64,000 bases of DNA, taken from positions 91,613-155,612 of the forward strand of contig NZ_JAJEWQ010000007.1 of NCBI RefSeq assembly GCF_020687805.1. The letters run 5' to 3'. The notes under the pieces were generated by a model. It was not told where the DNA came from. It made no database searches and saw only the letters and a list, made by a program, of their open reading frames with translations. Both the position numbers and the translations under genes were made by a program. This document shows, piece by piece, positions 39,053 through 48,579 of this stretch (the first letter of the stretch is position 1; each line of letters opens with the position of its first letter). The stretch is from Planctobacterium marinum. Lineage in GTDB: Bacteria; Pseudomonadota; Gammaproteobacteria; Enterobacterales; Alteromonadaceae.

Positions 39053-42000
39053 ATGATTTTGTCTGATGTTTCTGTCAAAAGGCCGGTTTTCGCGACGGTT
39101 GTTAATGCCCTGCTGCTGATCTTTGGTTTTGTCGCCTTTAATATGTTGGCGCTGCGCGAATATCCGGATATTGATCCGCCTATCGTGTCCATTAATACAA
39201 ACTATCCGGGGGCTTCTGCCACCATAGTAGAGTCGCGAATCACTCAGTTAATTGAAGATCGCATCAGCGGTATTGAAGGGATTAAGAATATCACTTCCAA
39301 CAGCCGCAATGGTCGCTCCAGTATCAGTATTGAATTTGAACTCGCCAGAGACATAGATGCCGCGGCCAATGATGTGCGGGAGCGGGTGAGTCGGGTGCTC
39401 AATAACCTGCCGGATCAGGCTGATCCTCCGGAAGTGTTTAAAAGCGATTCCGATGAAGACGTGATTGTCTGGTATAACCTGCGCAGCGACAACCTGTCGG
39501 TACTGGAACTCACCGATTACGCTAACCGGTTTATTGTGGACCGGCTCTCAACCGCGGATGGTGTTGCCAGAGTACGGATTGGTGGCGGACGTGACTACGC
39601 CATGAAGGTCTGGTTGGATCGCAATGCTATGGCCGCCAGAGGGATTACCGTAACCGATGTCGAACGGGTGATCCGTTCTGAAAACGTCGAACTTCCGGCA
39701 GGGGAAGTGGAATCTGTGGACCGCAATATGGAAGTACGAGTTGCCCGCACTTTCCTGACCGAGGATGATTTTGCCAATTTAACTATTGCTCAGGGCATTG
39801 ACGGTTATCTGGTAAAACTAAAAGATATCGCTGTGGTAGAGCTTACCGCTGAAGACGATGAAACCGAGTTCCGCGGCAACGGCAAAAACATGGTGGGATT
39901 GGGGATTGTGAAACAATCTAAAGCCAATACCCTGGAAGTGGCCAGAGCGGCGAAAGAAGCCATCGAAACCATCCAGCAATCGTTGCCGGAAAATGTCTTT
40001 ATTGTGCCCAGCTACGATTCTTCAATATTTATCGCTGAGTCGATAGAAGAAGTTTACAACACCCTGGGAATAGCCATGTTAATGGTGGTGCTGGTGATAT
40101 ACTTGTTTTTGGGGAACGTTCGCGCGACCTTTATTCCCGCTATTACTGTACCCATTTCCCTGGTGGCGGCGTTTACTGTCATGCTGGCACTGGGTTTCTC
40201 TATTAATTTGCTGACGTTGCTGGCGCTGGTGTTGGCGATTGGGTTGGTGGTGGATGATGCCATTGTAGTACTGGAAAACATCTACCGTCGCATTGAATTA
40301 GGCGAGCCGCCATTGCTGGCCGCTTATCGCGGCGCCAGAGAAGTGGGCTTCGCGGTTATTGCCACTACCTTAGTGTTGATTTCAGTATTTGTACCTCTGG
40401 TATTTCTGGAAGGCAACATCGGACGTTTGTTCACCGAATTTGCCCTGGCTATAGCCGCAGCTGTGGCGTTTTCCAGCTTTACGGCACTTACCCTGAGCCC
40501 TATGTTGAGTTCTAAAATTCTGCAAAAAAGAGAGCGCAATAAAGGCTTTGGCGCCTGGGTGGATAAACAGTTTTCTAAACTGGAAAATACCTATCATCGG
40601 GTTCTGGACAGCACTTTACATCAGCCACTGGTCACCGCGTTATTAATCGCCGGTAGTTTGTTTGCCATCTACGGCCTGTTACAAAAGATACCCAGTGAAT
40701 TTGTACCGAAAGAAGACCGGGGCAACTTTTTTGTACTGATGCAGGCGGCCGAAGGCGCCAGCTTTGAAAGCAACGCGGCGAATCTGAAAAAAATTGAAGC
40801 GATTTTATTGCCTTACATTGATAACGGTGAATCGGATCGGGTATTGGTCAGAACTCCGGGCTTTGGTGGTTCTGCAGGTATCGCTATCTTTGGTGCGGTT
40901 CCCTGGGATCAACGACAACGCACTACCTTTGACATCATGAACGAAATCAGTGGCAAGTTGGCTGAGATACCAGATGTCCGGGCATTTGCCGTGATGCGCA
41001 GCAGCTTAGGAGGGCGGGGTATTGGCAGGCCGGTGCAATTTGTCTTGCAGGGCGATACCTACGACGACCTGGTGCGTTACCGCAATATTGTGATGGAAAA
41101 AGCCCAGGAAAATGACAAGCTATTGCGTCTGGACTCTGATTACAAAGAGACGTTACCGCAATTATTAGTGAATATTGACCGCGACCGCGCTGCGGATCTG
41201 GGGGTCTCAATTGGTGATATTGGTCGTACTCTGGAAACCATGTTAGGGCAACGCCGCGCGTCTACCTTTTTGGACCGGGGAGAGGAATACGATGTGATTC
41301 TGGAAGGTAAAGAAGAAGACTATCGCAGCCCCGACAGTATCGAAAATATCTATGTGCGCTCCGCCAGCAGTGGTCAGTTGATCCCGCTGGACAATCTGGT
41401 ATCGGTCAGTGAGCAGGCAACGTCGGCGCAGCTCAATCGTTATAATCGCATGCGCAGCATTACCATCAGCGCCAACCTGGCCGATGATTACACTCTGGGG
41501 GAAGCGCTGGAGTATCTGCGCACGATCGTGCGGGATGAGTTACCGGAAGGGGTTGGTATTGATTATCGTGGCGAATCTCAGTTGTATCAGGATTCGGGTA
41601 ATTCAGTGCTGTTCATTTTCATTCTGGCTCTGGTGATCACCTATCTGGTCCTGGCTGCTCAGTTTGAAAGTTTTGTGCATCCCTGGGTCATTCTGTTAAC
41701 GGTGCCGCTGGCACTGGTGGGGGGGCTCGCCGGTTTGTGGTTAGCGGGATTAAGTCTCAATATTTACAGTCAGATAGGGTTGGTGATGTTAATCGGTCTG
41801 GCGGCCAAAAATGGTATTCTGATTGTGGAATTTGCCAATCAGTTGCGCGACGCCGGTCATGAGTTCGAATCGGCGTTAAAGCGTGCATCAACGCAACGCT
41901 TAAGACCCATTGTGATGACCGGGTTTACCACTTTATTCAGCGCCATTCCGCTGGTGATCGCGACCGGTCCCGGCTCTGAAAGTCGTATGGTTATTGGTAT

Positions 42001-42163
42001 GGTCATTTTTGCCGGGGTGGCGGTGTCAGCGTTTTTAACCTTGTTTATTGTACCCACTGCCTACTATTATCTGGCCAGAAATACCGGTTCGCCGCTGAAA
42101 CTGGCGCACCAGGTAGAAGATCTGGAAGAACAAATACCCTATAAAAAAGGCGGCGAAATTTAA
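39053..42163 (+). CDS. RND-family efflux pump permease (HAE1 type)
   Basis: A 1036-residue inner-membrane transporter exporting drugs, detergents or similar compounds by proton antiport. Family hallmarks are LSDVSVKRPVFATVVNALLL at the N-terminus, GYPGA-like NTNYPGASATIVESRI, the TM4 proton-relay region AIGLVVDDAIVVLENIYRR (two adjacent Asp), and the C-terminal repeat with GLAAKNGILIVEFANQLRD. Two large periplasmic loops between TM1-2 and TM7-8 are present. It is co-transcribed with the adaptor upstream. Substrates cannot be told, and no local regulator is apparent. Confidence 0.95.
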   Translation: MILSDVSVKRPVFATVVNALLLIFGFVAFNMLALREYPDIDPPIVSINTNYPGASATIVESRITQLIEDRISGIEGIKNITSNSRNGRSSISIEFELARDIDAAANDVRERVSRVLNNLPDQADPPEVFKSDSDEDVIVWYNLRSDNLSVLELTDYANRFIVDRLSTADGVARVRIGGGRDYAMKVWLDRNAMAARGITVTDVERVIRSENVELPAGEVESVDRNMEVRVARTFLTEDDFANLTIAQGIDGYLVKLKDIAVVELTAEDDETEFRGNGKNMVGLGIVKQSKANTLEVARAAKEAIETIQQSLPENVFIVPSYDSSIFIAESIEEVYNTLGIAMLMVVLVIYLFLGNVRATFIPAITVPISLVAAFTVMLALGFSINLLTLLALVLAIGLVVDDAIVVLENIYRRIELGEPPLLAAYRGAREVGFAVIATTLVLISVFVPLVFLEGNIGRLFTEFALAIAAAVAFSSFTALTLSPMLSSKILQKRERNKGFGAWVDKQFSKLENTYHRVLDSTLHQPLVTALLIAGSLFAIYGLLQKIPSEFVPKEDRGNFFVLMQAAEGASFESNAANLKKIEAILLPYIDNGESDRVLVRTPGFGGSAGIAIFGAVPWDQRQRTTFDIMNEISGKLAEIPDVRAFAVMRSSLGGRGIGRPVQFVLQGDTYDDLVRYRNIVMEKAQENDKLLRLDSDYKETLPQLLVNIDRDRAADLGVSIGDIGRTLETMLGQRRASTFLDRGEEYDVILEGKEEDYRSPDSIENIYVRSASSGQLIPLDNLVSVSEQATSAQLNRYNRMRSITISANLADDYTLGEALEYLRTIVRDELPEGVGIDYRGESQLYQDSGNSVLFIFILALVITYLVLAAQFESFVHPWVILLTVPLALVGGLAGLWLAGLSLNIYSQIGLVMLIGLAAKNGILIVEFANQLRDAGHEFESALKRASTQRLRPIVMTGFTTLFSAIPLVIATGPGSESRMVIGMVIFAGVAVSAFLTLFIVPTAYYYLARNTGSPLKLAHQVEDLEEQIPYKKGGEI

Positions 42164-42343
42164 CCGCAACGGTTAACAGGCTTCAGGCTGGTACAGCGGT
42201 ATTCTGCCACTATTCATACCGCTGATGTTTTAAACAATCATTATATGCGCCTGGACGCTTTATGTTCAGGCGTGCAAAGTGATATAATCCGCCACCCCAA
42301 AAATGCCTTATAGTGGTAAACAGTTAATTTTCAGGATAAACAG

Positions 42344-42913
42344 ATGGCAGATAACCGCACCCAATCGCAAATAGCGCAGCACTACAATGACATTATTCAG
42401 TTGTTGGGTGAAGATGTGACGCGTGATGGCTTGCTGGATACCCCGCAACGTGCCGCCAAAGCAATGCAGGCATTGACTTCAGGCTATGAAAAAACCGTCG
42501 ATGAAGTGGTCAACGGCGCTATTTTTGAGGCCGATACCGATGAAATGGTGGTGGTACAAGGGATCGAGTTTTACTCCTTGTGTGAGCACCACTTACTGCC
42601 TTTTATTGGAACCTGTAATATTGCTTATCTGCCTGAAAACAAGGTATTGGGCCTGTCTAAATTTGCCCGTATCGTTGATATGTTTGCCCGTCGTCTTCAA
42701 ATTCAGGAAGGCCTGACTAAGCAAATTGCCGAGGCAATTCAGGACGTCACCGGTGCCAAAGGCGTAGGTGTTATCATGGAAGCCAAACACATGTGCATGA
42801 TGATGCGCGGTGTACAAAAGCAAAACTCTTCTATGGTGACCTCTGTAATGCTGGGTAACTTCCGCAGCTCCCAGGCCACTCGTGATGAGTTCTTAAGACT
42901 GATTGGCAAATAA
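42344..42913 (+). CDS. folE: GTP cyclohydrolase I
   Basis: Converts GTP to 7,8-dihydroneopterin triphosphate, the first step of tetrahydrofolate synthesis. 189 residues, typical of type IA. Zinc ligands lie in [10 protein letters not shown] (Cys and His) and KHMCMMMRG (Cys). [12 protein letters not shown] and [16 protein letters not shown] are also diagnostic. The upstream 180 bp contain a hairpin CGCCTG...CAGGCG (42248-42272) that may terminate the RND operon. Convergent with the next gene, separated by only 3 bp. Confidence 0.97.
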   Translation: MADNRTQSQIAQHYNDIIQLLGEDVTRDGLLDTPQRAAKAMQALTSGYEKTVDEVVNGAIFEADTDEMVVVQGIEFYSLCEHHLLPFIGTCNIAYLPENKVLGLSKFARIVDMFARRLQIQEGLTKQIAEAIQDVTGAKGVGVIMEAKHMCMMMRGVQKQNSSMVTSVMLGNFRSSQATRDEFLRLIGK

Positions 42914-42916
42914 AGA

Positions 42917-43891
42917 CTAATGGGCGGTGGAAAGCTTTATTGCTGCCGCTAATGCTTCATCCAGCGCTACCGGATAATCAGGCTGCACCCCTTGCTGGTA
43001 CCAGTTTTCTCCCGAATTCGGGTTTGACGGAATAGCCACTGCCATTGTTAATTGGGTGCTATGACTCAATTGCACCTGTTGGGTCATGTAAGCCAGCCCC
43101 ATAGAGTCCTGTCCTAAAACTTCCGCCTGACCGGATTGTTGCAAACTATAAGCAAAGGCTTCCCAGGGACCCAGAACAAAACTTGAATTAATCACATAGG
43201 TGGGTACATCGTTAAACATTGGCTCTGATTGGCCTGCGGGATAAAGTAACCGGGGAGCCTGTGCCGGGTTGAAGTGCAGTTTTAAAAAAGGAATATCTGG
43301 TGACAACCAGTGGCCCAGCAAATGCTGAATCAACGGCATATTGCCTTCGCCGACTGAACTGAGGTCGATAATCAGCGCCTCGTTATGACTTAACTCTTGT
43401 ATAGCGCGATCAATATCAGGCAACGCGCTCAATGATAAAAAGTTTCCGCTTAACGCCAGATAGCCAACCTTGTCAAACTGTTCGATAGCAACAGTGTACT
43501 TATCTGGGTAGTTGCCATTAGCTTGTGATGATGTGGTAATTGGTGCGCTAATCTCATTGGAACCCAGATTATGAGCGCCATAGTGAATTTCAAAGTTGCT
43601 GTCCTGACTGGCTTCAATCAGCAATGCCTCAAGTTGAATTTTTAATTGACCGAAAGGCATGGCACCGAGAAGCTTGCCTTGCAATTGGGCGCTGACTATC
43701 TGCTGACGAATGAATTTTTGTTTTTCAGGGAACAAGTAGTGCTTTAGAATCATGGAATCTAAATTCTCCAGCAGCTCTACCACTTCATCGGCACTGATTT
43801 GTGGCTCATCATATCGTTGAGTATCATTCTGCCCCAGAGCTGCCCACGACAGGCTCCATAGTAATAACCAGCTGCACAGTCCCTTTGTCAT
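42917..43891 (-). CDS. Exported S41-peptidase-like protein, probably non-catalytic
   Basis: A 324-residue protein with a signal peptide (LCSWLLLWSLSWAALG) and a region resembling the tail-specific protease (S41/IRBP) core: VGYLALSGNFLSL..., EALIIDLSSVGEGNMPLIQHLLG, PTYVINSSFVLGPWEAFAYSLQQ, AEVLGQDSMG, and a late SGENWYQQGVQPDYPV like the family's GxGVxPD. In active S41 enzymes a Ser sits in the TxSAAE motif; here the aligned stretch VLGPWE has no Ser, so it may have lost activity. Possibly a retained lipocalin-independent retinoid/hydrolase-like binding fold; function unknown. Monocistronic. Confidence 0.65.
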   Translation of the reverse strand: MTKGLCSWLLLWSLSWAALGQNDTQRYDEPQISADEVVELLENLDSMILKHYLFPEKQKFIRQQIVSAQLQGKLLGAMPFGQLKIQLEALLIEASQDSNFEIHYGAHNLGSNEISAPITTSSQANGNYPDKYTVAIEQFDKVGYLALSGNFLSLSALPDIDRAIQELSHNEALIIDLSSVGEGNMPLIQHLLGHWLSPDIPFLKLHFNPAQAPRLLYPAGQSEPMFNDVPTYVINSSFVLGPWEAFAYSLQQSGQAEVLGQDSMGLAYMTQQVQLSHSTQLTMAVAIPSNPNSGENWYQQGVQPDYPVALDEALAAAIKLSTAH

Positions 43892-43964
43892 AAATTCAAT
43901 CCAAAAAATCTAATACCGGTATTAGGTAGGTTGTATGTATAAGATTACAAGGGACCAGTTCGAA

Positions 43965-44609
43965 TCAATGCCGGCCCGGCATATTTTTTTGGAACGTATC
44001 AAACTGGTGGGGCAGGTAACTCACCAGCTCACCGGATAACTTTACATATTCCTGTAGCGATGATGACAATGATTTGGCAAGTAAGGGCAGTTTCGCCTGA
44101 AAGTCTTCGGCATCTCGTTCTTTGGCCTGTTGCACAGCCAGGTTGATATCGGCAAACGTAGTGAACATGCGCAAGCAACGGGTCAGTCTGGTGGAAAACT
44201 GCTCAGACGTTTCCGGTTGTGCCTGCAACATGGCTTGCCAGGCTTGTTGCCAGATCTCCTCCAGTAAACCATGACCGGTGATCAATCCGGTCATCCATTG
44301 CTGTAAATTGTCTTCATGGGCCGGGTAATGGCAATCGGCAGGCAAATTAACCTGGTTGTCCCGCATAGCCTGAAGTTGTTCTTTCAACAGTTGCATCAGA
44401 ATATTGGAAACCTTGTCTACCTGTTGGGATTGGATTTCTCCACCGGTCTGCACTACCCAGGGAAACCATTGTTCCGGCATGGGAATGTCCGGACTGGCAC
44501 AGACCGCAAATAACAGGCCCCGGATATAGACGGGTGACCGGAAAATATCACTGTTGTTTTGCCACTGATAGAACTGTTCCAGTGACTTTATGCTGTCTTT
44601 TTTTAACAT
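43965..44609 (-). CDS. UPF0149/YecA-like protein
   Basis: A 214-residue all-helical cytoplasmic protein. The segment SPVYIRGLLFAVCASPDIPMPEQWFPWVV matches the UPF0149 (YecA/YgfB) pattern HGLL-GxxxxPxxxPxxWLP, and the rest has the expected helical character. No SEC-C zinc motif is seen at the C-terminus. The function of the family is unclear. It starts 3 nt after the histidine-phosphatase fusion gene, so the two form an operon. Confidence 0.65.
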   Translation of the reverse strand: MLKKDSIKSLEQFYQWQNNSDIFRSPVYIRGLLFAVCASPDIPMPEQWFPWVVQTGGEIQSQQVDKVSNILMQLLKEQLQAMRDNQVNLPADCHYPAHEDNLQQWMTGLITGHGLLEEIWQQAWQAMLQAQPETSEQFSTRLTRCLRMFTTFADINLAVQQAKERDAEDFQAKLPLLAKSLSSSLQEYVKLSGELVSYLPHQFDTFQKNMPGRH

Positions 44610-44612
44610 CGC

Positions 44613-45857
44613 TTAGTTCTCCGGGGGGCTATCAGACAGGTTGGTGTATTGCGTTAGCTCATAAACCCAGGGCATGTGTAACACTTCGATTTTAACGACT
44701 TTTGGTTTGTCTTCGGTACTGATATAAAAAATCTGTGATGGTGCTCCACCAGACAATTTAACTTTGCGTGTTTCAAATGTACCAGCCGGCACGGTGACCG
44801 TTTCCTTGCCCATTGGAATGTATTGGATGCGGGTTTCATGGCCGTCATAACCGTTGAACCACTCAAAGCTGAAGGCTTTATCATTGGCAAAAAAAGGTAC
44901 TGTCATTATCGCTGTGGTGCGTTCAACAGAACTAAGTCCGGTGCGATTATCGATCTGTTGTCGTCCCTGAACTTTATAAACTGGCCGGGCAATCTCAGAA
45001 TGCCCCGTTACCTGTTTGAGTTCACCGTCAGGGCTGTAATCCTGCCATCGTAAGTTAATGTCTGCCGCGGTGCCCATGGAACCGATAAGACGTAAAGTAA
45101 CCGGTAACAGGTTGTCAGTTTCAGCTGTGGCACTAATGGTGGCATCAACGTTAAACTTTTTCACTTTAGTCACTTCTGTCAGCCGTATTTGATTGTCCTG
45201 GAGGAGTATTTTCTGTCTCGCGGTACCTACTTTTTGCTCCGAAAACAGCATATCGAAATGAGATTCGAAACTGTGTATTTTTTGCTGGTCTACGCGAATC
45301 TTCGCAAGGGCGGGCTTTTTGTATTCCTGTTGCATATCCACCGCCCCTAACGACATCTTCAGCTCACTGTTGAGATAGATGCTGAACAGGGTGCGATTGT
45401 ATTCGTCTTCATCAATGTCTTTTTGCGATAGGCCGGTTAAATGAAAAGCCAGCTCTGGTGTGGTGTTACTGTGGCCAACCACCAGTGCTTTTTGACCTGA
45501 AGCTTTGAGCTTTTCTGCAAAATCCTTCAGGTTTTTGGGATCGTATTGAATAACATCGAGTCCTAACGCTTTGGCAATCGGTTCAGCAGTTTGTTGAGTG
45601 CGTTGATAGTTTGTGGCGTAAACAGCCTGAATACCTTTATCCAGTAGCAGGTCTTTTAACTTATTTGCCTGATTCCAGCCTTTTTCGGTGAGTTGTGGGT
45701 CCTTACTACCATCTCGCTGTTTTTCCATATGACGCACCAGCCAGAGATCGGCGTCAGGTGGTGTTTGAGCCACACTGTTGGTCAGCCAAAATAGTAAAAA
45801 TAGGGAAAAGAAACGCAAACGGAAGATGGGGAATATTTTATTTTTATCGTTAGTCAT
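44613..45857 (-). CDS. Exported histidine phosphatase fused to a DUF3108-like domain
   Basis: A 414-residue protein with an N-terminal signal (FRLRFFSLFLLFWLTNSVAQ). Residues about 33-170 are a phosphoglycerate-mutase-like histidine phosphatase: the catalytic RHMEK (usual RHG/RHAEK), YATNYQRTQQTAEPIA, and the second catalytic His in VVGHSNTTPEL. Residues about 195-410 form a beta-rich domain resembling DUF3108 (VTVPAGTFETRKVKL..QIFYISTEDKPKVVKIE). Both parts should lie in the periplasm or outside. The fusion is unusual and no substrate can be named. UPF0149 follows after 3 nt. ATG 45857 is the first plausible start before the signal. Confidence 0.78.
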   Translation of the reverse strand: MTNDKNKIFPIFRLRFFSLFLLFWLTNSVAQTPPDADLWLVRHMEKQRDGSKDPQLTEKGWNQANKLKDLLLDKGIQAVYATNYQRTQQTAEPIAKALGLDVIQYDPKNLKDFAEKLKASGQKALVVGHSNTTPELAFHLTGLSQKDIDEDEYNRTLFSIYLNSELKMSLGAVDMQQEYKKPALAKIRVDQQKIHSFESHFDMLFSEQKVGTARQKILLQDNQIRLTEVTKVKKFNVDATISATAETDNLLPVTLRLIGSMGTAADINLRWQDYSPDGELKQVTGHSEIARPVYKVQGRQQIDNRTGLSSVERTTAIMTVPFFANDKAFSFEWFNGYDGHETRIQYIPMGKETVTVPAGTFETRKVKLSGGAPSQIFYISTEDKPKVVKIEVLHMPWVYELTQYTNLSDSPPEN

Positions 45858-46021
45858 TGTACTTATGCTAAAACTGTTCAGATACCAGGGGTTGTTGAGC
45901 TTTGCTGCAAAATTGTATCGCTAAGAGCAACAACCCCTACTATGACAAAAAATCCTGGTCAGGCATAGACACAAAGTCGCAAACCTGGATAATCAGGGGG
46001 AGCTGTCTGACAAAAGGGGAT

Positions 46022-46483
46022 ATGGGTTTGCTGAAAAATAAAATTCCACCAGTGCTGGTGGTGGCGCTGTATCTGGCTGTGATGTTTGGCCTTACGACAG
46101 GGTTTCCGCAATTGCGCTTTCAGCTGAGTTATCATATACCGCTGGCCAGCCTGCTGTTAATTATCGCTTTGCTGATTATCACAATGGCAGTCCTGGCTTT
46201 CAGAAAAGCCCAAACTACGGTAGACCCGACACAACCGGAAAATGCCTCGAAGCTGGTCTGCGGTGGCATTTTCAGTGTGACTCGTAATCCTATGTATTTG
46301 GGGATGGCTTTGTTACTTATCGCGGCCGGAATATATTGGCAGCACATTGCGGCACTCTTCTTGGCGCTGAGCTTTCCTCTGTATCTGACCTGTTTTCAGA
46401 TACTGCCGGAAGAACAGGCGATGGCAAAACTGTTTCCGGCACAATGGCCCGACTATAAAAAACGCGTCAGGCGTTGGATCTGA
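46022..46483 (+). CDS. Isoprenylcysteine carboxyl methyltransferase-family membrane protein
   Basis: A 153-residue integral membrane protein with about four helices. The C-terminal signature GGIFSVTRNPMYLGMALLLIA followed by LPEEQAMAKLFPAQWPDYKKRVRRW is characteristic of the ICMT/PEMT-type (phospholipid or isoprenylcysteine) methyltransferase superfamily, which uses S-adenosylmethionine. The substrate in bacteria is usually unknown. ATG 46022 (MGLLKNK) follows a good AAAGGGG site and is preferred to the longer frame from 45902. Convergent with the next gene at a 3-bp gap. Confidence 0.85.
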   Translation: MGLLKNKIPPVLVVALYLAVMFGLTTGFPQLRFQLSYHIPLASLLLIIALLIITMAVLAFRKAQTTVDPTQPENASKLVCGGIFSVTRNPMYLGMALLLIAAGIYWQHIAALFLALSFPLYLTCFQILPEEQAMAKLFPAQWPDYKKRVRRWI

Positions 46484-46486
46484 GTA

Positions 46487-47629
46487 TTATCTTTTCAGGC
46501 GTTGTACCGCTTGTTCCAGGTAAGACTTTGGACAGCCGAAGTTGATACGGATAAAGTTCTTATCGCCAAAATCTGCGCCAGGTGAAGGACCAACGCCTTT
46601 GGCTTCAACATAAGCCTGTGGCAAATCGACGCCGAGTTTGCTGGCATCTATCCAGGCCAGGAATGTTGCTTGCGGCAACAGCATGTTAAAGCCATCGATT
46701 TGGTTGATTTCTTCAAATAAAAACTGGCGGTTCTTACGCAGGTATTGCAACAGGGTGTCGTACCATTGGTCGCATTGAGTAAAGGCGGTTTCAGTGGCCA
46801 CCAGACCCAGGATGGTCACCCAGGGCATAATACCCATCATAGCTTTACTGAAGCTGGCGCGTAACCTGGCATCCGGAATAATGGCGAATGAAGTGCCAAG
46901 CCCGGCAACATTAAAGGTCTTGCTGGCCGCCATCAGGGTAACACTGCTGTTTTGCAATTCCGGCAACGCGCCGGCGGGCAGGTGTTTTGCCTGTTCATCC
47001 AGCACCAAATCGCAATGGATTTCATCCGAGATCAGCAACACTTTGTTTTGCTCGCAGATACGGGCAATTTCAGACAATTCCTGTTGTGTAAATACCGTTC
47101 CTGCCGGATTACCCGGGTTGCACACAATAAAGATTTTGCAGGCCGGGTCTTTGGCAGCTTCTTCCAGGGCGTTGAGATCTATAGTCCAACGGTCATTTTC
47201 GACGATGGTAGGTATATCAACGCGTTGCAGATTATTGATCCCAGGCGCGGCTAACAAAGGCGGATAGTTGGGAGTCTGAACTATTACCTTATCACCGGGC
47301 TGACAGTAAGCCTGGCAGGCCACATTAAAGGCGGGTACAACACCCGGTGTCCAGACAATCCATTCGGGTTGAATATCCCAGCCATGCTGCTTGCTGAGCC
47401 AGCGACAAACTGCTTCGTTGGCGGGCTCATAGCGGGCTGGCAGATGGTAGCCCAGTAACCCGTGATCGGTGCGCTGTTTTATGGCGGTTAAAATCTCATC
47501 CGCACATTTAAATTCGGTGTCGGCAACCCACAGGGGTAAGATGTCTTTGCCCTGGTATTTTTGCCATTTCATTGAGTAGGTTTCACGTCTGTCAATGATG
47601 GTATCGAAGTCAGAAAGGGTGTAATGCAT
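46487..47629 (-). CDS. MalY/PatB-family PLP-dependent cystathionine beta-lyase/aminotransferase
   Basis: A 380-residue fold-type I PLP enzyme. ILPLWVADTEFKCADEI near the N-terminus, VWTPGVVPAFNVA, CNPGNPAGTVFTQQEL, ISDEIHCDLVL and the PLP-lysine segment MAASKTFNVAGLG are the MalY/PatB pattern, ending with FGCPKSYLEQAVQRL. Members cleave cystathionine or cysteine C-S bonds to homocysteine or sulfide, pyruvate and ammonia. ATG 47629 (MHYTLSDFDTIIDRRE) is preferred to TTG 47662. Neighbouring genes give no pathway context. Confidence 0.9.
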   Translation of the reverse strand: MHYTLSDFDTIIDRRETYSMKWQKYQGKDILPLWVADTEFKCADEILTAIKQRTDHGLLGYHLPARYEPANEAVCRWLSKQHGWDIQPEWIVWTPGVVPAFNVACQAYCQPGDKVIVQTPNYPPLLAAPGINNLQRVDIPTIVENDRWTIDLNALEEAAKDPACKIFIVCNPGNPAGTVFTQQELSEIARICEQNKVLLISDEIHCDLVLDEQAKHLPAGALPELQNSSVTLMAASKTFNVAGLGTSFAIIPDARLRASFSKAMMGIMPWVTILGLVATETAFTQCDQWYDTLLQYLRKNRQFLFEEINQIDGFNMLLPQATFLAWIDASKLGVDLPQAYVEAKGVGPSPGADFGDKNFIRINFGCPKSYLEQAVQRLKR

Positions 47630-47723
47630 GTTTCTGGCGTCTCTTAATGCTAGGTGTGACAAATAGTGCCTTTGCTGGTGAAATAATGCTAAGACCTGAT
47701 GGTTGTATATTATATGTGGAGGG

Positions 47724-48131
47724 TTAGCGCTTTGCTTCTTCCGCTGTGCTGGCGTCGATCAGGTTCTGCACTTTTTTCAGTAAACTGTTGGCGGTAAAAG
47801 GCTTGGCCAGAAAATCGTTCACGCCGGCTTGCACGGCTTTTACAACATACGATTTGGAGGCGTTACCGGTTACCATTAAAAACGGGATTTCTTTATTCAG
47901 AATACGGACTTCTTTTAAAAACTCCAGACCATTCATCCCCGGTACTTCCCAGTCACTGATGATCATACCGAAATAGGAGGGATCTTTCTTAAAACGGTTT
48001 AGCGCTTTAGAACAACTGGCGTGAATATCAATCTCACCGAGATCCAGTTCCCGTAACATATGGCGCAATAATTCCTGAGTCAGCTCTTCGTCATCAATCA
48101 CCAGAATATTGATTTTCTTTGTTAATGCCAT
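47724..48131 (-). CDS. CheY-like single-domain response regulator
   Basis: A 135-residue receiver domain with no output domain. The acidic pocket (INILVIDDEEL), the phospho-acceptor Asp in MIISDWEVPGMNG (about residue 60), the conserved Thr in MVTGNAS and the Lys in LAKPFT are all present. It resembles CheY in having DWxxP-MNG. No chemotaxis or kinase genes are adjacent; it may serve a distant motility or signalling kinase. It is divergent from a small membrane protein gene. Confidence 0.9.
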   Translation of the reverse strand: MALTKKINILVIDDEELTQELLRHMLRELDLGEIDIHASCSKALNRFKKDPSYFGMIISDWEVPGMNGLEFLKEVRILNKEIPFLMVTGNASKSYVVKAVQAGVNDFLAKPFTANSLLKKVQNLIDASTAEEAKR

Positions 48132-48297
48132 CCTGTATGAGGCTCCTGTAGGCAGTATGGGGAAATGAGGGCGTCAAACGTTAAAGATAGCGGGAAATGC
48201 CCAAAAGTAAAAGCGGCATTTCTTTGATCGCGATCAATATCGCTTTGTCTGTTGCGGCACATACTGATACTGAAAATTAACTACCGGAGTATCCAGC

Positions 48298-48510
48298 ATG
48301 AGAGAAAGAGATAATGTCGGCGTATTAGACACCGCGATTAGAGGCGTAATGGCCTGTCTGTTGTTGGCGCTGGCTGTCGAGCAGTTATTCAGCGTAGCTG
48401 TTACCCTTTTGTTATTCGTCATGGGCAGTGCCTTATTTGTCAGCAGCGCAACCGGATTTTGTCTGTTGTACAAGCTGCTTGGTATAGACACCTACCACCT
48501 AAAATACTGA
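48298..48510 (+). CDS. Small inner-membrane protein, DUF2892/YgaP-like
   Basis: A 70-residue protein with two transmembrane helices (about 15-28 and 31-52) and the terminal TGFCLLYKLLGIDTY, matching the DUF2892 membrane segment found alone or joined to rhodanese in YgaP. DUF2892 may help membrane passage of sulphur-related or other small ligands; this is not proven. The strong CCGGAG site at about 48282 fixes the start. A bidirectional terminator follows. Confidence 0.8.
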   Translation: MRERDNVGVLDTAIRGVMACLLLALAVEQLFSVAVTLLLFVMGSALFVSSATGFCLLYKLLGIDTYHLKY

Positions 48511-48523
48511 GTGCTTACAGACA

Positions 48524-48562
48524 CAAAAAAACCGGGCTAATGTGGCCATTACCCGGTTTTTC
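48524..48562. terminator. Bidirectional terminator between two small membrane-protein genes
   Basis: ACCGGG-C-TAATG ... CATTA-CCCGGT (48531-48557) inside A-run and T-run flanks (48525-48530 and 48557-48561). It can stop transcription from both convergent genes. Confidence 0.78.
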
Positions 48563-48579
48563 TGTGCGAACCATTTGCT

